Program-made: the position numbers and the translations under genes
NCBI GenBank assembly: GCA_039619475.1
Contig: CM077115.1
Coordinates: 103,166,393 to 103,230,392 of the forward strand
Reading direction: 5' to 3'
Length of the DNA: 64,000 bases
Origin: Icerya purchasi
Taxonomy: Eukaryota; Arthropoda; Insecta; Hemiptera; Monophlebidae
The notes under the pieces: generated by a model
Told to the model about the DNA's origin: nothing
Databases searched by the model: none
What the model saw: the letters and a program-made list of their open reading frames with translations, nothing else
Part shown: positions 24,041-37,000 of the stretch, piece after piece
Layout of the letters: the number at the start of each line of letters is the position of its first letter
Numbering within the stretch: the first letter of the stretch is position 1

Positions 24041-26776
24041 TCTAGTTTAGTGTACAATCAGCCTTATACGGCTATAATTCTGCCGTAATATTTTGTTACT
24101 TCTACGCATTTGTATTTCGAATTCAGTTCTCACTAAACGTCTCCTCCACTTCTTTTTTATACGTGTGTGTATTTACATTTCTTAGGCTTTTAACACACTT
24201 TATTAACCTATTATGGTTTCTTTTTTAAAACATTTATTAAACAAAGATTTTTAATAATGTACTTTTTTTTTTTTGTCTTTGGTTTACACTACAAATTCGT
24301 TAGCTAAAATCTTTAGTTAATAAAAATTTTAAGAATGAATAACGTCGAGCTGATTATGAATTAATACTTTTATACATTTCATTTTGCCCCCTGTCTATCA
24401 TTGCATTATATTACGAAATAATGTTTCCATATTTGTAAAAAATGTTTTTTTTAAATAGCCAATGAAAGGTTTAAACTGAGTAAGAAAACATATAATATTA
24501 CGGTGATAACTAGTTTTTTCAAGCTGGAAGTGAATGAACAAAGGTAAACTACTTAAAATATTTCGCACTAAGAATTATCCTAATTACCTGATTATAGTAT
24601 CATTTCTCTCTCTATTTTTTTTTTTTTTTTTCATATTCTAGCCGTTTTAAGAGTAAAGCTATGCGGCTGGTAAGGAAATGAGGTACGCTGAGATCTTCAT
24701 CTCTTAAGGCTTACCGACTATGACAAATTACGCGCTAGATTCCGTACCACGAATTAAGAAAAAAGTCAACGGAAGAATTCGTTTTATTAGTAACCTAATT
24801 ATCACAATACAGTTACGAATTATAATACGACAAAGTAACTGGAACATTTGTAGCTAAAAACTTATTAACTAATAGAGAAAATACAATTAAAGGTAAAAAG
24901 TTTACATTATAAAAATTATCGATTTTACAAAGATTCTTTAACTTCAAAGTAAAGTAATTAATATAGTACATGGAAAATGTTATCCCCAGTTCATAGTACT
25001 GCACAAAAATATACCGGGTTTATTTATATATCTCACAATTTTTATTACATTACCTACTGCTACGCTAAAAGTAGCCGTAATGTATTTTTGTTAATTTTAT
25101 TTAGATATTATCAGTCTTTAGTACACATATTAACGAGTATATATTATTATATTACTCTAAATCTGTCTGCAAAGAGAAAATAGTTTGTTTCAATATCTCG
25201 TTTGCAGCCTCCACATATAAACAGACACGTTTTAAAACAAAATAACAAGTAGTACCGAAACTAAATATATATAAAAAAAAAACAAAAAAAACTTAACTAT
25301 CTGAGAAGACAATCGGTTATTAAAAAGGGGGACGACACATTTAAGTTTAAATTAAAAAAAAAGACTAGCATTATTATAACTTACCTGTACATATTTGGTC
25401 AGTAAAATCTTAAAACTATTCGTAAGATTAAAATAGGGCGAGGATAATGGAATAATATAATATTCCTTCGCTACAATGAAGACAGAATTCCCGATTGTCT
25501 TACAGAAAAAAAAAAAAACAAAAAAACACGCATACGTATATACAAAAATTACACAGAAGTAAAAAAAATAACATAATTATAAATTAATAATTGTAAAAAT
25601 AATTAATAACGCTTAATGGATTGTCCCGCTGAATTGTCAGCAGTTACAAATACTGTTCGATTACGCTATTTTCAGACTAGTTTGTACATACACACAATCA
25701 GTCACAAGGAATTTTACTATACTCTTTGAGTGATCGCAGAATTGAGTACAAATTGAAGATCGCCGAAACCAGGTAATTAACAGCTCAGAAGATGAATGTC
25801 TGTAAAATTCATGAAAATGTCGTTTAATGTAGTATTTTTCAACATAACCGAATAAATAATAATAAAATTACAATATCAATTTACATATATAATAATGGAA
25901 ATAATTAAAAAATATTATTAATTGCCATACAATGAGAGTATACAAATAATTCGACTAAATAATTTTGACTTTTAAATAGCACTAAGAATGCACATTTTAC
26001 TTTTACAATAATGTAAACGATAGTTTTTAGCGTGGTCACTCGGTAAGATTATAATAAATACAGGTTGTGTAGAGGAAGGTTGTACGATAAGCATTTTGGA
26101 ATTTCTCCAGGATAACTGGAATAGACAACGCGATCTTAAGTTCCGTTAATGGACAGCGGAAAAACTTAATGAAGAATTAGAGATAGTGCTAAATTCGACG
26201 AGGCTAATTTAACATTAAGCGGTAGCCGGCCGTGAAAATCTGATTGATTTTCAACTAATCGAAAGAATTACAACAATGAAGAGTCAGACACTGTACTATA
26301 GTTAGATGAATAAAATGGACTCGTGTGGTAAAATACGGTGTAAATGGGGATGTCTATAAATTTAAAAGGCGAAATGTATAAAATTATCGTAAGAACGACT
26401 GTAATGCAAAAGACTTTGAATGTTCGTTTGAATACCGCAGCACAATAGATATATAGTCATTAATAGATATAACTCTTTTTAATTTAGCGGGAAGAAGAAA
26501 AAAAATTAATTAGAAAGCAAAATGAGTAATTTAAAAAAATCACTTACTAAATGTATCCACTAGCTTGATAAAAATAAATATACCGGCGAGACCTTTTTAA
26601 AGAGCCGAATAAAAACTGACATCAGCGCTATTTCAGAATTAAAGTAGTAGACCCCTTCTTCTTAGGTAAGAAATCAGCCAACACTGCATAATGAACCATA
26701 CATAAATAGAAAGTAGCTGTAGTAACCGTGTACCGTTAAAATAATTAACGCGACGTTGAATATTTGCTCGTAGTGG
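24041..26776. other. AT-rich DNA downstream of TRRAP
   Basis: No gene or recognised repeat. The part near 26.0-26.7 kb could include TRRAP 3' UTR if the signal at 26777 is not the one used. Confidence 0.45.
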
Positions 26777-26782
26777 TTTATT
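26777..26782 (-). promoter_or_regulatory. candidate TRRAP poly(A) signal
   Basis: AATAAA on the minus strand about 97 nt after the TRRAP stop codon. Such hexamers are frequent in AT-rich DNA, so only its position supports the call. Confidence 0.35.
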
Positions 26783-26878
26783 GATTTATATTTAACTGTG
26801 AACGTATAAAAATCAGTTTATAGATGAAATCGTAAATACTGCATGAAAATGATTATTTACCTTATTTACGTTACTTGG

Positions 26879-26956
26879 TTACAACCACGGGTGCCAAGTG
26901 GGGTCCATTCTACATAAATTATCCACATTTCGCGCAGCGGACACAAGCGTATCGAC
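26879..26956 (-). CDS. TRRAP: TRRAP terminal exon (FATC tail and stop)
   Basis: 78 bp after a TTATTAG acceptor. It encodes VDTLVSAARNVDNLCRM then DPTWHPWL and TAA. The last residues match the family's invariant FATC end. It lies 3056 bp from the previous exon, an intron that carries a SINE. Confidence 0.96.
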   Translation of the reverse strand, partial: VDTLVSAARNVDNLCRMDPTWHPWL

Positions 26957-29900
26957 CTAATAACGAAATAATTTAAAAAAAAAAAGAAGTAAATCAACAC
27001 ATATACAACATTCGCAATTTAAATGACATATTTTTAAATAAAGAAAAATAAAAATTAATGAAAATCTTATAATAATCTCAGAAATTACGCAGGAAAAATA
27101 TATTAGTTTGAAACAGCTTTTCTTGAAAGTTATACATAAAATTCTACGTTTCTAGAAAGGTGAATATTCCTTTCCGATTTTTTTGCGGAGCTAATTTTAA
27201 ACTATCTACATCGGTGATAAGAATTATTTCCCATTTTAAAGCATTTCAGAAAAAATACTACACGCAATTGTTAGAATACATACTGGAAAACAAAATGTTT
27301 AAAATTTATTATAGCTATTTCGGTTTAAATCGATTTATATGTTAACAGAGTTTATTCTATAAATGTGTACTACAATATAACGGAACGGATTCATTAATAA
27401 ACAATATTACACTCTTACATTTACAAATTTATTTTGGAACAAAGCGAACGTGAATATACATATCCTATATTAAAATTTTATTCGTTACTACTAATTTAAA
27501 AAATTTTTAAACAGTAATAATTATAAATAGACTATATACGAAAAGAACAGCGTGTAATTATATAATTATAATCATATTAAGTCAATAAAGTTGTTTAGTC
27601 TTATTCTATTTTTATTCTATTTACCACTGTTTTCTCTGTACATACACCGATAAAACCGTTATAACTTCATTATACCCAATAATATATTATTTAGGCTATA
27701 TAACGTGTTATCTGTCATTGTTACAAACCAAGAAATACAATTTTCATTTAAGTTTTAATCATATAACATTATTTTTAGTATGTTTTAATAGTACTTCCGA
27801 TTAAATTGAATTTATTTTAACTTCTTCATTTCGCTAGTTTAATATGCTAACTATTAGAACATTTTCTTTTTGTTTTTGCGATTACATTACTTTACTACCG
27901 TACCATTTACTTTATATAGCTTTATTAATTACTACTATTATTATTATTAATATTTTTACTTACCGTAAATTTAGCTTATACATTATTGTTGAAGTTCTGG
28001 TGTCAACTACAGCGGATTGGGGATATATGTGAGTATAGTCTTAGTTTTAGTCGTAACAATTTGTAAATTTATATAGTTTGAAATCTAAATATCTTATCGT
28101 TTAAGAATAAAATTGTAGATTGTAAACATGGGCTACATAATCTGTGTTTAATAAAGCTTTTTAATTACATTTTTACAAATTCGAACACATATATGCGTGG
28201 CCCATGTACGGGTATTGATAATTTATACTAACCGAGCATTATAATTAAGAACACAATTACAATTTGTAAACATTGGCTACTAAAGTTACGTCACGCAATT
28301 ACTATATTTCATGCACATACAGGTGGTAGCCCATGTACAATTAATAATAGTTCCGTTACTCGCGCTAACCGAGCACATTTGCGGCTCAAGAAGAATATGT
28401 TAATTTTAATTATGTTTCCATTGTAAAATTTAAAAAATAAATAAAATTTGAATTTGAATAAATTCATTTCGTACCGGTGTGTTAAATGTTTACTTACTAG
28501 TAATATTGTAATTAAGCATTAGAGTTGTTCGTGGCTTACAGCCAGTAAAGGTAAAATTTGAATTAAGAACCTGTCCATACAACCATCTTAACGCGCGTGC
28601 GTTAATTTGAACATGACTTCCCGTTTACAATAAGTAAATCGGAGTTGCTTTCGCATAAATTTCAATTGCTTCGAGCACATTTTCAGACCTTTTATTGTAC
28701 ACATTTAGGCAAAAAAAAAAAAAAAAAAAAAAAAAACAGCGACTATTTGAAATGCGCATTTAAGAGAAGTAGGAGAAATTTTTTCTCTAAAACGTGACAA
28801 AGTAATTATTTTTTGTGAATTAAACTAATTAAAATCAACTAAGAGAAAAAATATAGTATAGCCTAGAAGTTAAGGTGTTTGACTACCGAACTGGAGATCA
28901 CGAGTTCGAGATTTCATTTTAGACTTGAGTTGCTCCCAGGTATACCTAATCTAAAATTGAATTGAACATCGTAGAAATTTAAGAAAGTAAAAACGGACGA
29001 CAGAAAAGAAATAGCTTCCAATATTCTTTTCAGTTCCATTAGGCTTAATACATTGTGAACCTTAACTTCCGAATTCATGATACCATATTAGGGACATATG
29101 GGACTCGCTTTACTTTATGAAAAAGAATATTATTTACATATTTATATTCTCTAATTTTTCACAGTGCAGTGATGAAAACACATTCAAAATTACAAATAGA
29201 AGTCTCAAGGGTCTAGTTGATTAATGTAATATGATTTTCGGCTTGGTTGCCTTATTTTAATTGTCGATAATTAATAAAGTAGTATAGTCTACCTTTAATT
29301 ATTTATTTATTTATTTGTATCAAATAATATATTTATCCCTTTCATTGTATAATTTTTATACAATTTGTTTCCTTATAAAGATCTTCTCCAAATAGATTCG
29401 CCCTTAGATTGCTTACTAACGTTAGTAATGAAACAAAATGTTACTTTTGAGAGGAAAAGGGATTAAATCTATATTCTTTTCAAAACTCGGTTTCAGAAAT
29501 TAAAAAAGTCCCAAAAAATTTGAGGAGAAATGTTATTTGCTATCAAGATACTTACTAAACATCCTCTGCTGCCAGTGTTGCTAATCTGTTTTTTTATTAT
29601 ATATTTAATATCGCTTTTTATAAACATAATTAAGCAATCAAATAGTTCATTTTATACACAAAAACGGCAAATTTTATTTCATATATTTTGGTAAATGTAA
29701 TAAATGTAAACGAAATTTACGACGCTATACTAATAATTTATCTGTTTTTTGTAATACAAAATATCGAACAAAACCAATTAAACGCAGTTATTCATGATGT
29801 ATACAACTTGAGAGTTCTTATTGATTTTTTGATTAAAGTCAAAATTACTAATAGTATAATATTAACATTCAAAAATAACCCAAGGTAATTTACTACGCGT

Positions 29901-30396
29901 TAAAAAAAAAAAAAAAAGTGCGCTTGGAAAAAAACTTAAATGTTTTTAAACATTACAGAGATATGGGAATTGATTATTAAAGATTTGAATAGATTTGCGT
30001 AATTTTACTTACTTTACTCTCTAGACCATCAAAATTTGTTAAACTAGACAATCTTTGGACAATCGAGTTGACGGATCTAGTTACCATTATTATTATAACT
30101 TCACCAGGAACATCGGTAGGAGATTCGTTTGTATTATCAGGGCTGATATCTTCTTCGGATTTCTGAAAAAAATATAAAGTAAAAACAATTTGAAAGTTAA
30201 AAATACTGGAATTTTAAAATTTTTATAGTTTTACTTAGAATTATTTATTTTAATGAGATTTCAGGAAAATAAATGAAAACCTGTTTGCTAATACATAAAA
30301 TATACGATAATGAAAATCTTTTTTTCATATTTAAAAATCATATATCAAATAGTTCATTCATTTTTAAATAATACATTCGCCAGAGACAAGAACGTG

Positions 30397-30457
<61 letters not shown>

Positions 30458-33400
30458 TATTACTTTCTTTAAGATGTTACTGTCGACAACTGCAATAAAA
30501 AAATTTGTTAATACAAACAAGTTTTTCTAATAAAATGTTTAATTGAAGACTTTAGAAAAATTTTCTATTTTCGAAGTAGTAAATTAAGTTAACCGCTCAC
30601 CCTTTTATAGGATGCCATCATTTCATCTCTCAATAATGCTTTTAAAATAGCTGGTAGCTGGAAATTTCTATATGAAAAACACCTTGCTGTCGCAATCATA
30701 CTAGCGATCAGTGGGCCACGTACGCCTACTTCACTTATAAAATCGGTTAAATTTGGCGTTAATCTGAACGGTACCGCACGATTAGCATCTACTTCGCCTA
30801 AATTAAGTCAAAAATAAAAACAACAGTTTAAAATTACTTTTAGATAGCTCGTTTAAAATAAAACGGAATTCAAGTAAAAAGCATCCATATGGTTTTACCT
30901 TTGCATTGTTGTATATTAATATACAGTATTTTCAGTAACAAAATTTATAATAGCTGAAGAAAAAAAAAATTAAATACGTTTTCCGTCCAGCAGCGAAAGC
31001 ATTCGGATCATGAAAATGTATTTCCAAAAAATAATAATTACGAAAGTTTAATTGCACGCAACACGAATTTATATAAATTGAATAAAATTAACATGAAATT
31101 AATAAAGTATATCGAATTACGTATCAAACATTAAATCACTACGCAGTATTCTATGTGCTAAATTTAGTTACTTAAATCAGTTTATACAATATCTTCATTC
31201 GTTTAACAAATTTACCACGGCATGTAACAAAATTCTGTGCCGTAATTGTTTCAGAGATTAATATTTAGAAATTTATTTTCAAAAATTGTCAGGAAATGCC
31301 CGAATTGCCTACGAAATTTTAAAGAGAAAAACGTCTTACGAAATTGTCTAGGAAAATAAATATTTAGACATTCTACGTGTCAATAATGATTTACGGGTCA
31401 GCAGCAAGCTAATTCATACTGATCTACGAATTTCAATGTTCACTACTACTAAAAATTATAAACAAAGTTGAACGGCATGTTCGTGAAAAAAAAAAAATGG
31501 TGAATGGTTAAATAAGCAATAACATAAAACTTGATTTGACCCCGAAGTAAAGTTGTTTTTCCTAGTACTTTTATTGCTATTGTAGTTCTCGAAGCAGCTG
31601 CACCTTTTATTTTTAATTTTCTTCCGGTTTTATAGTTTTGTTATTTATTGGATAAATAATGCCAGAAATACCTTTAAACATTCTTAAAGTTGTAAAGTTT
31701 TAGGATTTTCTTTTCTGCTCATTGCATTCACTCGAAAGACTGCAGTCGATCGAATATAAATTTAAAAATTTCCCAGTTTAATTTTTAATTTGAGGTACGA
31801 ATTCCGCAATTTAAAATATTTCCAAGTGTTTCTTTCTTCGTATATACTAAGATAATATTTTTAATTTGGCGCCTAATTACGTTCTTTCATTTTATATTCA
31901 GCTAAAAATAATTTTTATTTTCCTTTTTAAATTCACCAATATCCCAATTTTAAACCACCAGCACCTCAATATCGATGCGGATTCAGTATTTATGGCGATA
32001 TCTCGCGATAATATGGAGCTAGAAATTATTCTTCGGTTACAAATCAATTAATTTTCGATCTCTCGGCATCATCATATTGTTCGTTGTCGTCGGAGAATCC
32101 CGTTCGAGATATTTACACGGCTAAAATGTGAATTCCGATTCTGTGTCGCAGTTAGGGCTCGAGTAGCGCTGGGAGCTGTGTAAGTGTGTCTCTTTGATGT
32201 ATGAGGTATGCGACAACAGCGTAGCGTCTATCCGCGGCGTGTGCGCATCGGTCCTTACTGCCGGCAGCGTGAGTGTGAGAAAAGTATAATCAGGCATTGT
32301 TGTGGTGTGTGATCATTTGATCGATTTATCTGCCGACAGCTTTTATCTTAGTTTAATTTACTTTACCATTTTATTTCGAGGAATATATCGGTCATCGTCG
32401 TTTTTGCTACCGTCGATTTAGCGAACGGTCGGGTACGTAAAAAATGTATTCTAGTTCACGCTGCATGTTGTCGTCTGTTATATATATAGGCTGTCGTTAT
32501 AAGTATCAGTAAATTATTCTAACATCAGCGATAAACCCCAAGCGTAGATGTTCACCTAGAACATGCCTCATGCAACACGCAGAATCCTTTAATTCCATCA
32601 CAGGACGCATTTTCTAGCGAGAAAGTTTTAGTATACGCAATCATCAATGGCATTCACAATATTTGACGGTCATGCAGATCAACTTATTCATTATCGTTGT
32701 CGTCTGCTTTTTTTGTATTGTTTTAATATATGGATGAAAATAATTTAAATGTTGCATGGATTTTATTTCACTGTCTTCTTGTTTTTCTAAATAACCTCTC
32801 GTTTCTTGTATTTACTAAACTTCATTGTACTACTGTAACATCTGAAGAGTGAATTTAGGTGAAGGATCGCTCGTCTAGTATATTGTAAACATGCAATATA
32901 GCCATTTTATACATACATACATACATCTACATATACACATTTATAAAAAAGCGATCTTTCGAACCTCACTATAGGGACACCCTCTGGATGTCGAGATGTT
33001 AGTCTGGTTGCCTGCAACTGAAACTAGTCGGTAAATTTATATTTATATTTACATAATAATTAATTGTGTTTTGCGTATTCAAATATTTGTAAATTATATT
33101 ATTTTTATCGTATAGAAATATAATTCACAAATATCTGACACAATTAATTATTAAATACTTATAGAAAGTTGGTTTCAATTGGCTACGTTATTTTTCACGA
33201 AATAATGTTTTTTTTTTGTTTCTTTTCAGGGCGATCGAAAATATTTTCAGAACAAATAAATTCAGTTAAGGTTTGCGTATCAATTTCCACTACAATTTCC
33301 ATAATTCCAAAACCAAACATAACTCCTAAATAGCGCAAAAACGTTATTGAATTTCTTATTACCCCGCGCGTAAGAATGACATATTCATTCCTATCTATTA

Positions 33401-34045
33401 TATAAAAAAGTTTTATCTGTCACTGGATTTTTATTTTTATTCAAAATTGAAAATATATCAGCAAAATTATAATAATGTAATCAAATAAGCAAAAATAATT
33501 AGTTGGATTTTTATTTTATTCAGTTTTTATTTGACAAAAATTTTTCCCGAAGTTCGATGCCCCGAATTCTCAATTATTACTTATTTCTAGTTATTTCATT
33601 GTATTACTATAATTTTACTATGCTTTCAATTTTGAAATATTTTCTTTTACTATAAATACGAAGCAGCGTGGCGATATTAATTTATTTTTTTTAAATTTAC
33701 ATCGCTGCAGTAAGTAACTCTCATATCCTTGAAAAGGCGTCGGGGATTGTAAAGTTAAGGTTCACAATGTACCAAGCCTAACGAAATTGATGGGAGTAGA
33801 GGGCACATTCCTGATCCAAAACGAGACAAGTCTAAAACCCATAACCTCTAGTTTGGTATCCGAGAACATTAATTCTTACGCTACCGCACTACCTACATTA
33901 CTGCGAATATAATTTATTATTACTCTATTGAACATATTTTTTCTGATGTTCGCGCTCCACCCACGATATACATCGCATAATTGTTAGCCGACCCGCCAAA
34001 ACACGACACGGACGAAGCAAGTGAGAAGAAAAACCCCCTAGATTT

Positions 34046-34076
<31 letters not shown>

Positions 34077-37000
34077 TACTAAGGAAAAAGGTTTAGTGAT
34101 CGTTTCATGACTGAAGCCTTTAGGTTTTTAATTGTTTTACTCCGTTCATTTTTATAATAAAAGGATACCGCAGTGTCTATATAGTATTCATTTTTTTTGT
34201 AAAAAAAAGGAAAATTTAATTTAAAAAATTAAGTTTAGAATAAAATATCTAAAAAATTATACCTCATGAACCACTTGTGACTACTATGCTTGGAAGATAT
34301 TTTTTCTAAGAAAACGATTATTAAATAAGAATTTAATTAAAATTACGGGTTAACAAAAAGAGGAGATAAATTGGCTGCGTAAAAGGGCATGTTTAAAGAT
34401 GAAGGAAGAATCAGTATTTGGTTTTATAACTTTTACTGCAGAAAATAGTGCTCAAAATTGGAGGAAAGAATCATCATGCAACACTATGACCCATTCTCTG
34501 CTAACAGTGTCTGCAATGCTGCAAATGAAAAGGAAAAAAGGAAACCCATCCAGTTCTATGGTTGCCTTTACGTCAACAATATCCACAGTAGAACACAATA
34601 GTCCACGATCCATTTTTATTATTTAGAGCCTTTGACAAACAAAAGACAAAAACTAACAACGGCAATAATTTGTTAAAAGTTTAGAATAAATTTGTTAGCA
34701 CCGAAATGATTGTGCTTAATAAACGTAATTGAAATTTAGCAAACTTGTAAATGAGAATCCCATTTAACTACCAACATTAAAAAAGTGTATCACCCGAAAT
34801 TATAAAATGTATGTTAATCGTAAATTAACACAGAAACGAAATTCTAGAGTAATATTTATGTTTCTAACATAAACATGTAACATTCAGAAATAAATGTTTA
34901 TGTAAATAGTTAAAGTAAATATTAATATTACAATATGTGTAGATTACCTTTTGCATCGTCCACGTCAAATTTGAAGTATGAAATATTCAGCAATCCCGAA
35001 TCTTGATGAATATACATCATATCTGGATTTAGGCGAGTTAAGTGAAATACATACTCCACAAAACAGCTTAAAGATATTTGCATTGTCAACTGAAATGTAA
35101 TCATAAAACAAAATAAATTAAAAGTAAATTCGTTTTATATGGAAAACGCAATGAGAATAATGTAACCAAGCAATATCGGAATATAGAAAGGAAGAACATA
35201 ATTCATACGCAAAAAAATCCGTTTGTAATTTTAAAGGAACACACCAAAACTTTAGCCAAACATAAAAATAAGTATGCCACTGCGTTTTTTAAATGAGGGA
35301 AAAAAGGGTCAATTAAACTTATGTTCAAAAAGCTTTGTTTTTTAAACAGGGAACGCTATCGGTTTTATCAAAGAAAAGTCCAGCTCATTTAACGTTCATT
35401 ATCTTCTTAGTAAAATCAGAATATTAACGGATAGATTTTCATATTATTTTGCTCTATTTAAGGTTTTAACGATATGGAATAATATGGAAGGAATTGTTTT
35501 TAAACCGTGTTATCATTTTTCAACTTCATATTTTTCCAGGTCATTTATTTTTTTCATCGGAAGCCCGTAATATAAATTTTGAAAACCATTTTCAGTCGTA
35601 CCTTCATCTGATTCACACATATTCTTTTAGTGAGGAGCACACTACTTTCCGAAATGTAATGTAGCACTTCGAAAAAATAGATACATGTAGAAAGTACATT
35701 CAAAAATATATTGTGTCTATTGTATTTTGAAAAAAGAGCACAATAAAATTTTAAAAATGTAAGTTTTACTTACGGTTTTTCGTAGCATCCAATAGTCAAC
35801 CGGAGATCTGTATGTTTCGGTAGCCCATTTTTTAAATAAAAATGGCGGTATGTTCTTACATTGTATTTCTTTCAGTATATCTTTTAATACTTGCATATTG
35901 GTTTGCTTTCCTTTAGCCTAAATTTAACACAATTAAGAAACCTGATTAGTTACGAAAATTTAGTGTAATCTCATCATACAGTGAGTGTATATAGCAAAAG
36001 TAGTATATGTGACAAAAATCTGAGGAATATTTTATTGCCAATGAAAAGAGAGTTAAAAAAAAAAAAAACAGAAATATTCATGTAGAATATATTGAGAATA
36101 TCGTAAATATGAAAGTCGTTAACAAAAAAGATGTAGATGAAATAAATATTGCTTAGGAATTTTAAAGTACAGTCAACATCATTTTGCTTGGGAAAGTTAA
36201 TTTTTTTTTGAACGCATGCTTATCTTTAAACTTCCACCCATAAACAGTTTTTTATCGTAGAAGTATGATAATAAATTCATGATAAATCTCCAATGATTAT
36301 GCAAAGACTATTCTTTTCCAGCTAAATAATAGATTACAGAGTGCACTTCACTCTTGGTACCCCTATTGTTAAGTGCAATTTCATAGTTCTTATTCTATTG
36401 GCCAATTACTTTGTCTTACATCAAGTATTGCAACCTTATTCTACTCATTTCCACTACAACTTGACTCAAATTTGCGATAAAAAAAGAAGAAGAAGAAAAA
36501 ATATAAAAAATACCAGAACTTTTTATAAAGGTTTCTCATATATATTTCATACGGGACAAATTAGTCGAATATTAATTACACAGTTCAACGAACATTTTGG
36601 TGCCTGCTGTTTTTGAATTGTTTCTAAGTAATTTTTGGGTGCAGAATCGGAAACAACTGTTAGATTTAATCTACCAGATCTAGTTTTTAAGATATGCTAC
36701 ATTGACCTCTTTTAGAACAAAATCACTTTTTTGTTAATTCATGTACATTTCAGGTTATAAATATTAGTATTTACCACAAGGCCTCATTAAAAATAATGAA
36801 TACACAGTAAGGAATTTATTTCGCAAAGTAAATAGATAAATATAACATTCATGGTTTATCACCTAAAAATGTTCTTTTATACGACTTTATAGTATAGAGT
36901 TTAGTATAACATTCTCGCTGCAGACAAACTCCAACAGTAGTCGACCAGCATATAGGTATCCCATCTTCCTTGACATCGTTTTTCCATCGTTTTAATGTCC

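Noticed and set aside
34399..34626. 75-codon frame in a TRRAP intron
   Set aside because: No domain, and no splice or repeat support. It is within the length expected by chance.
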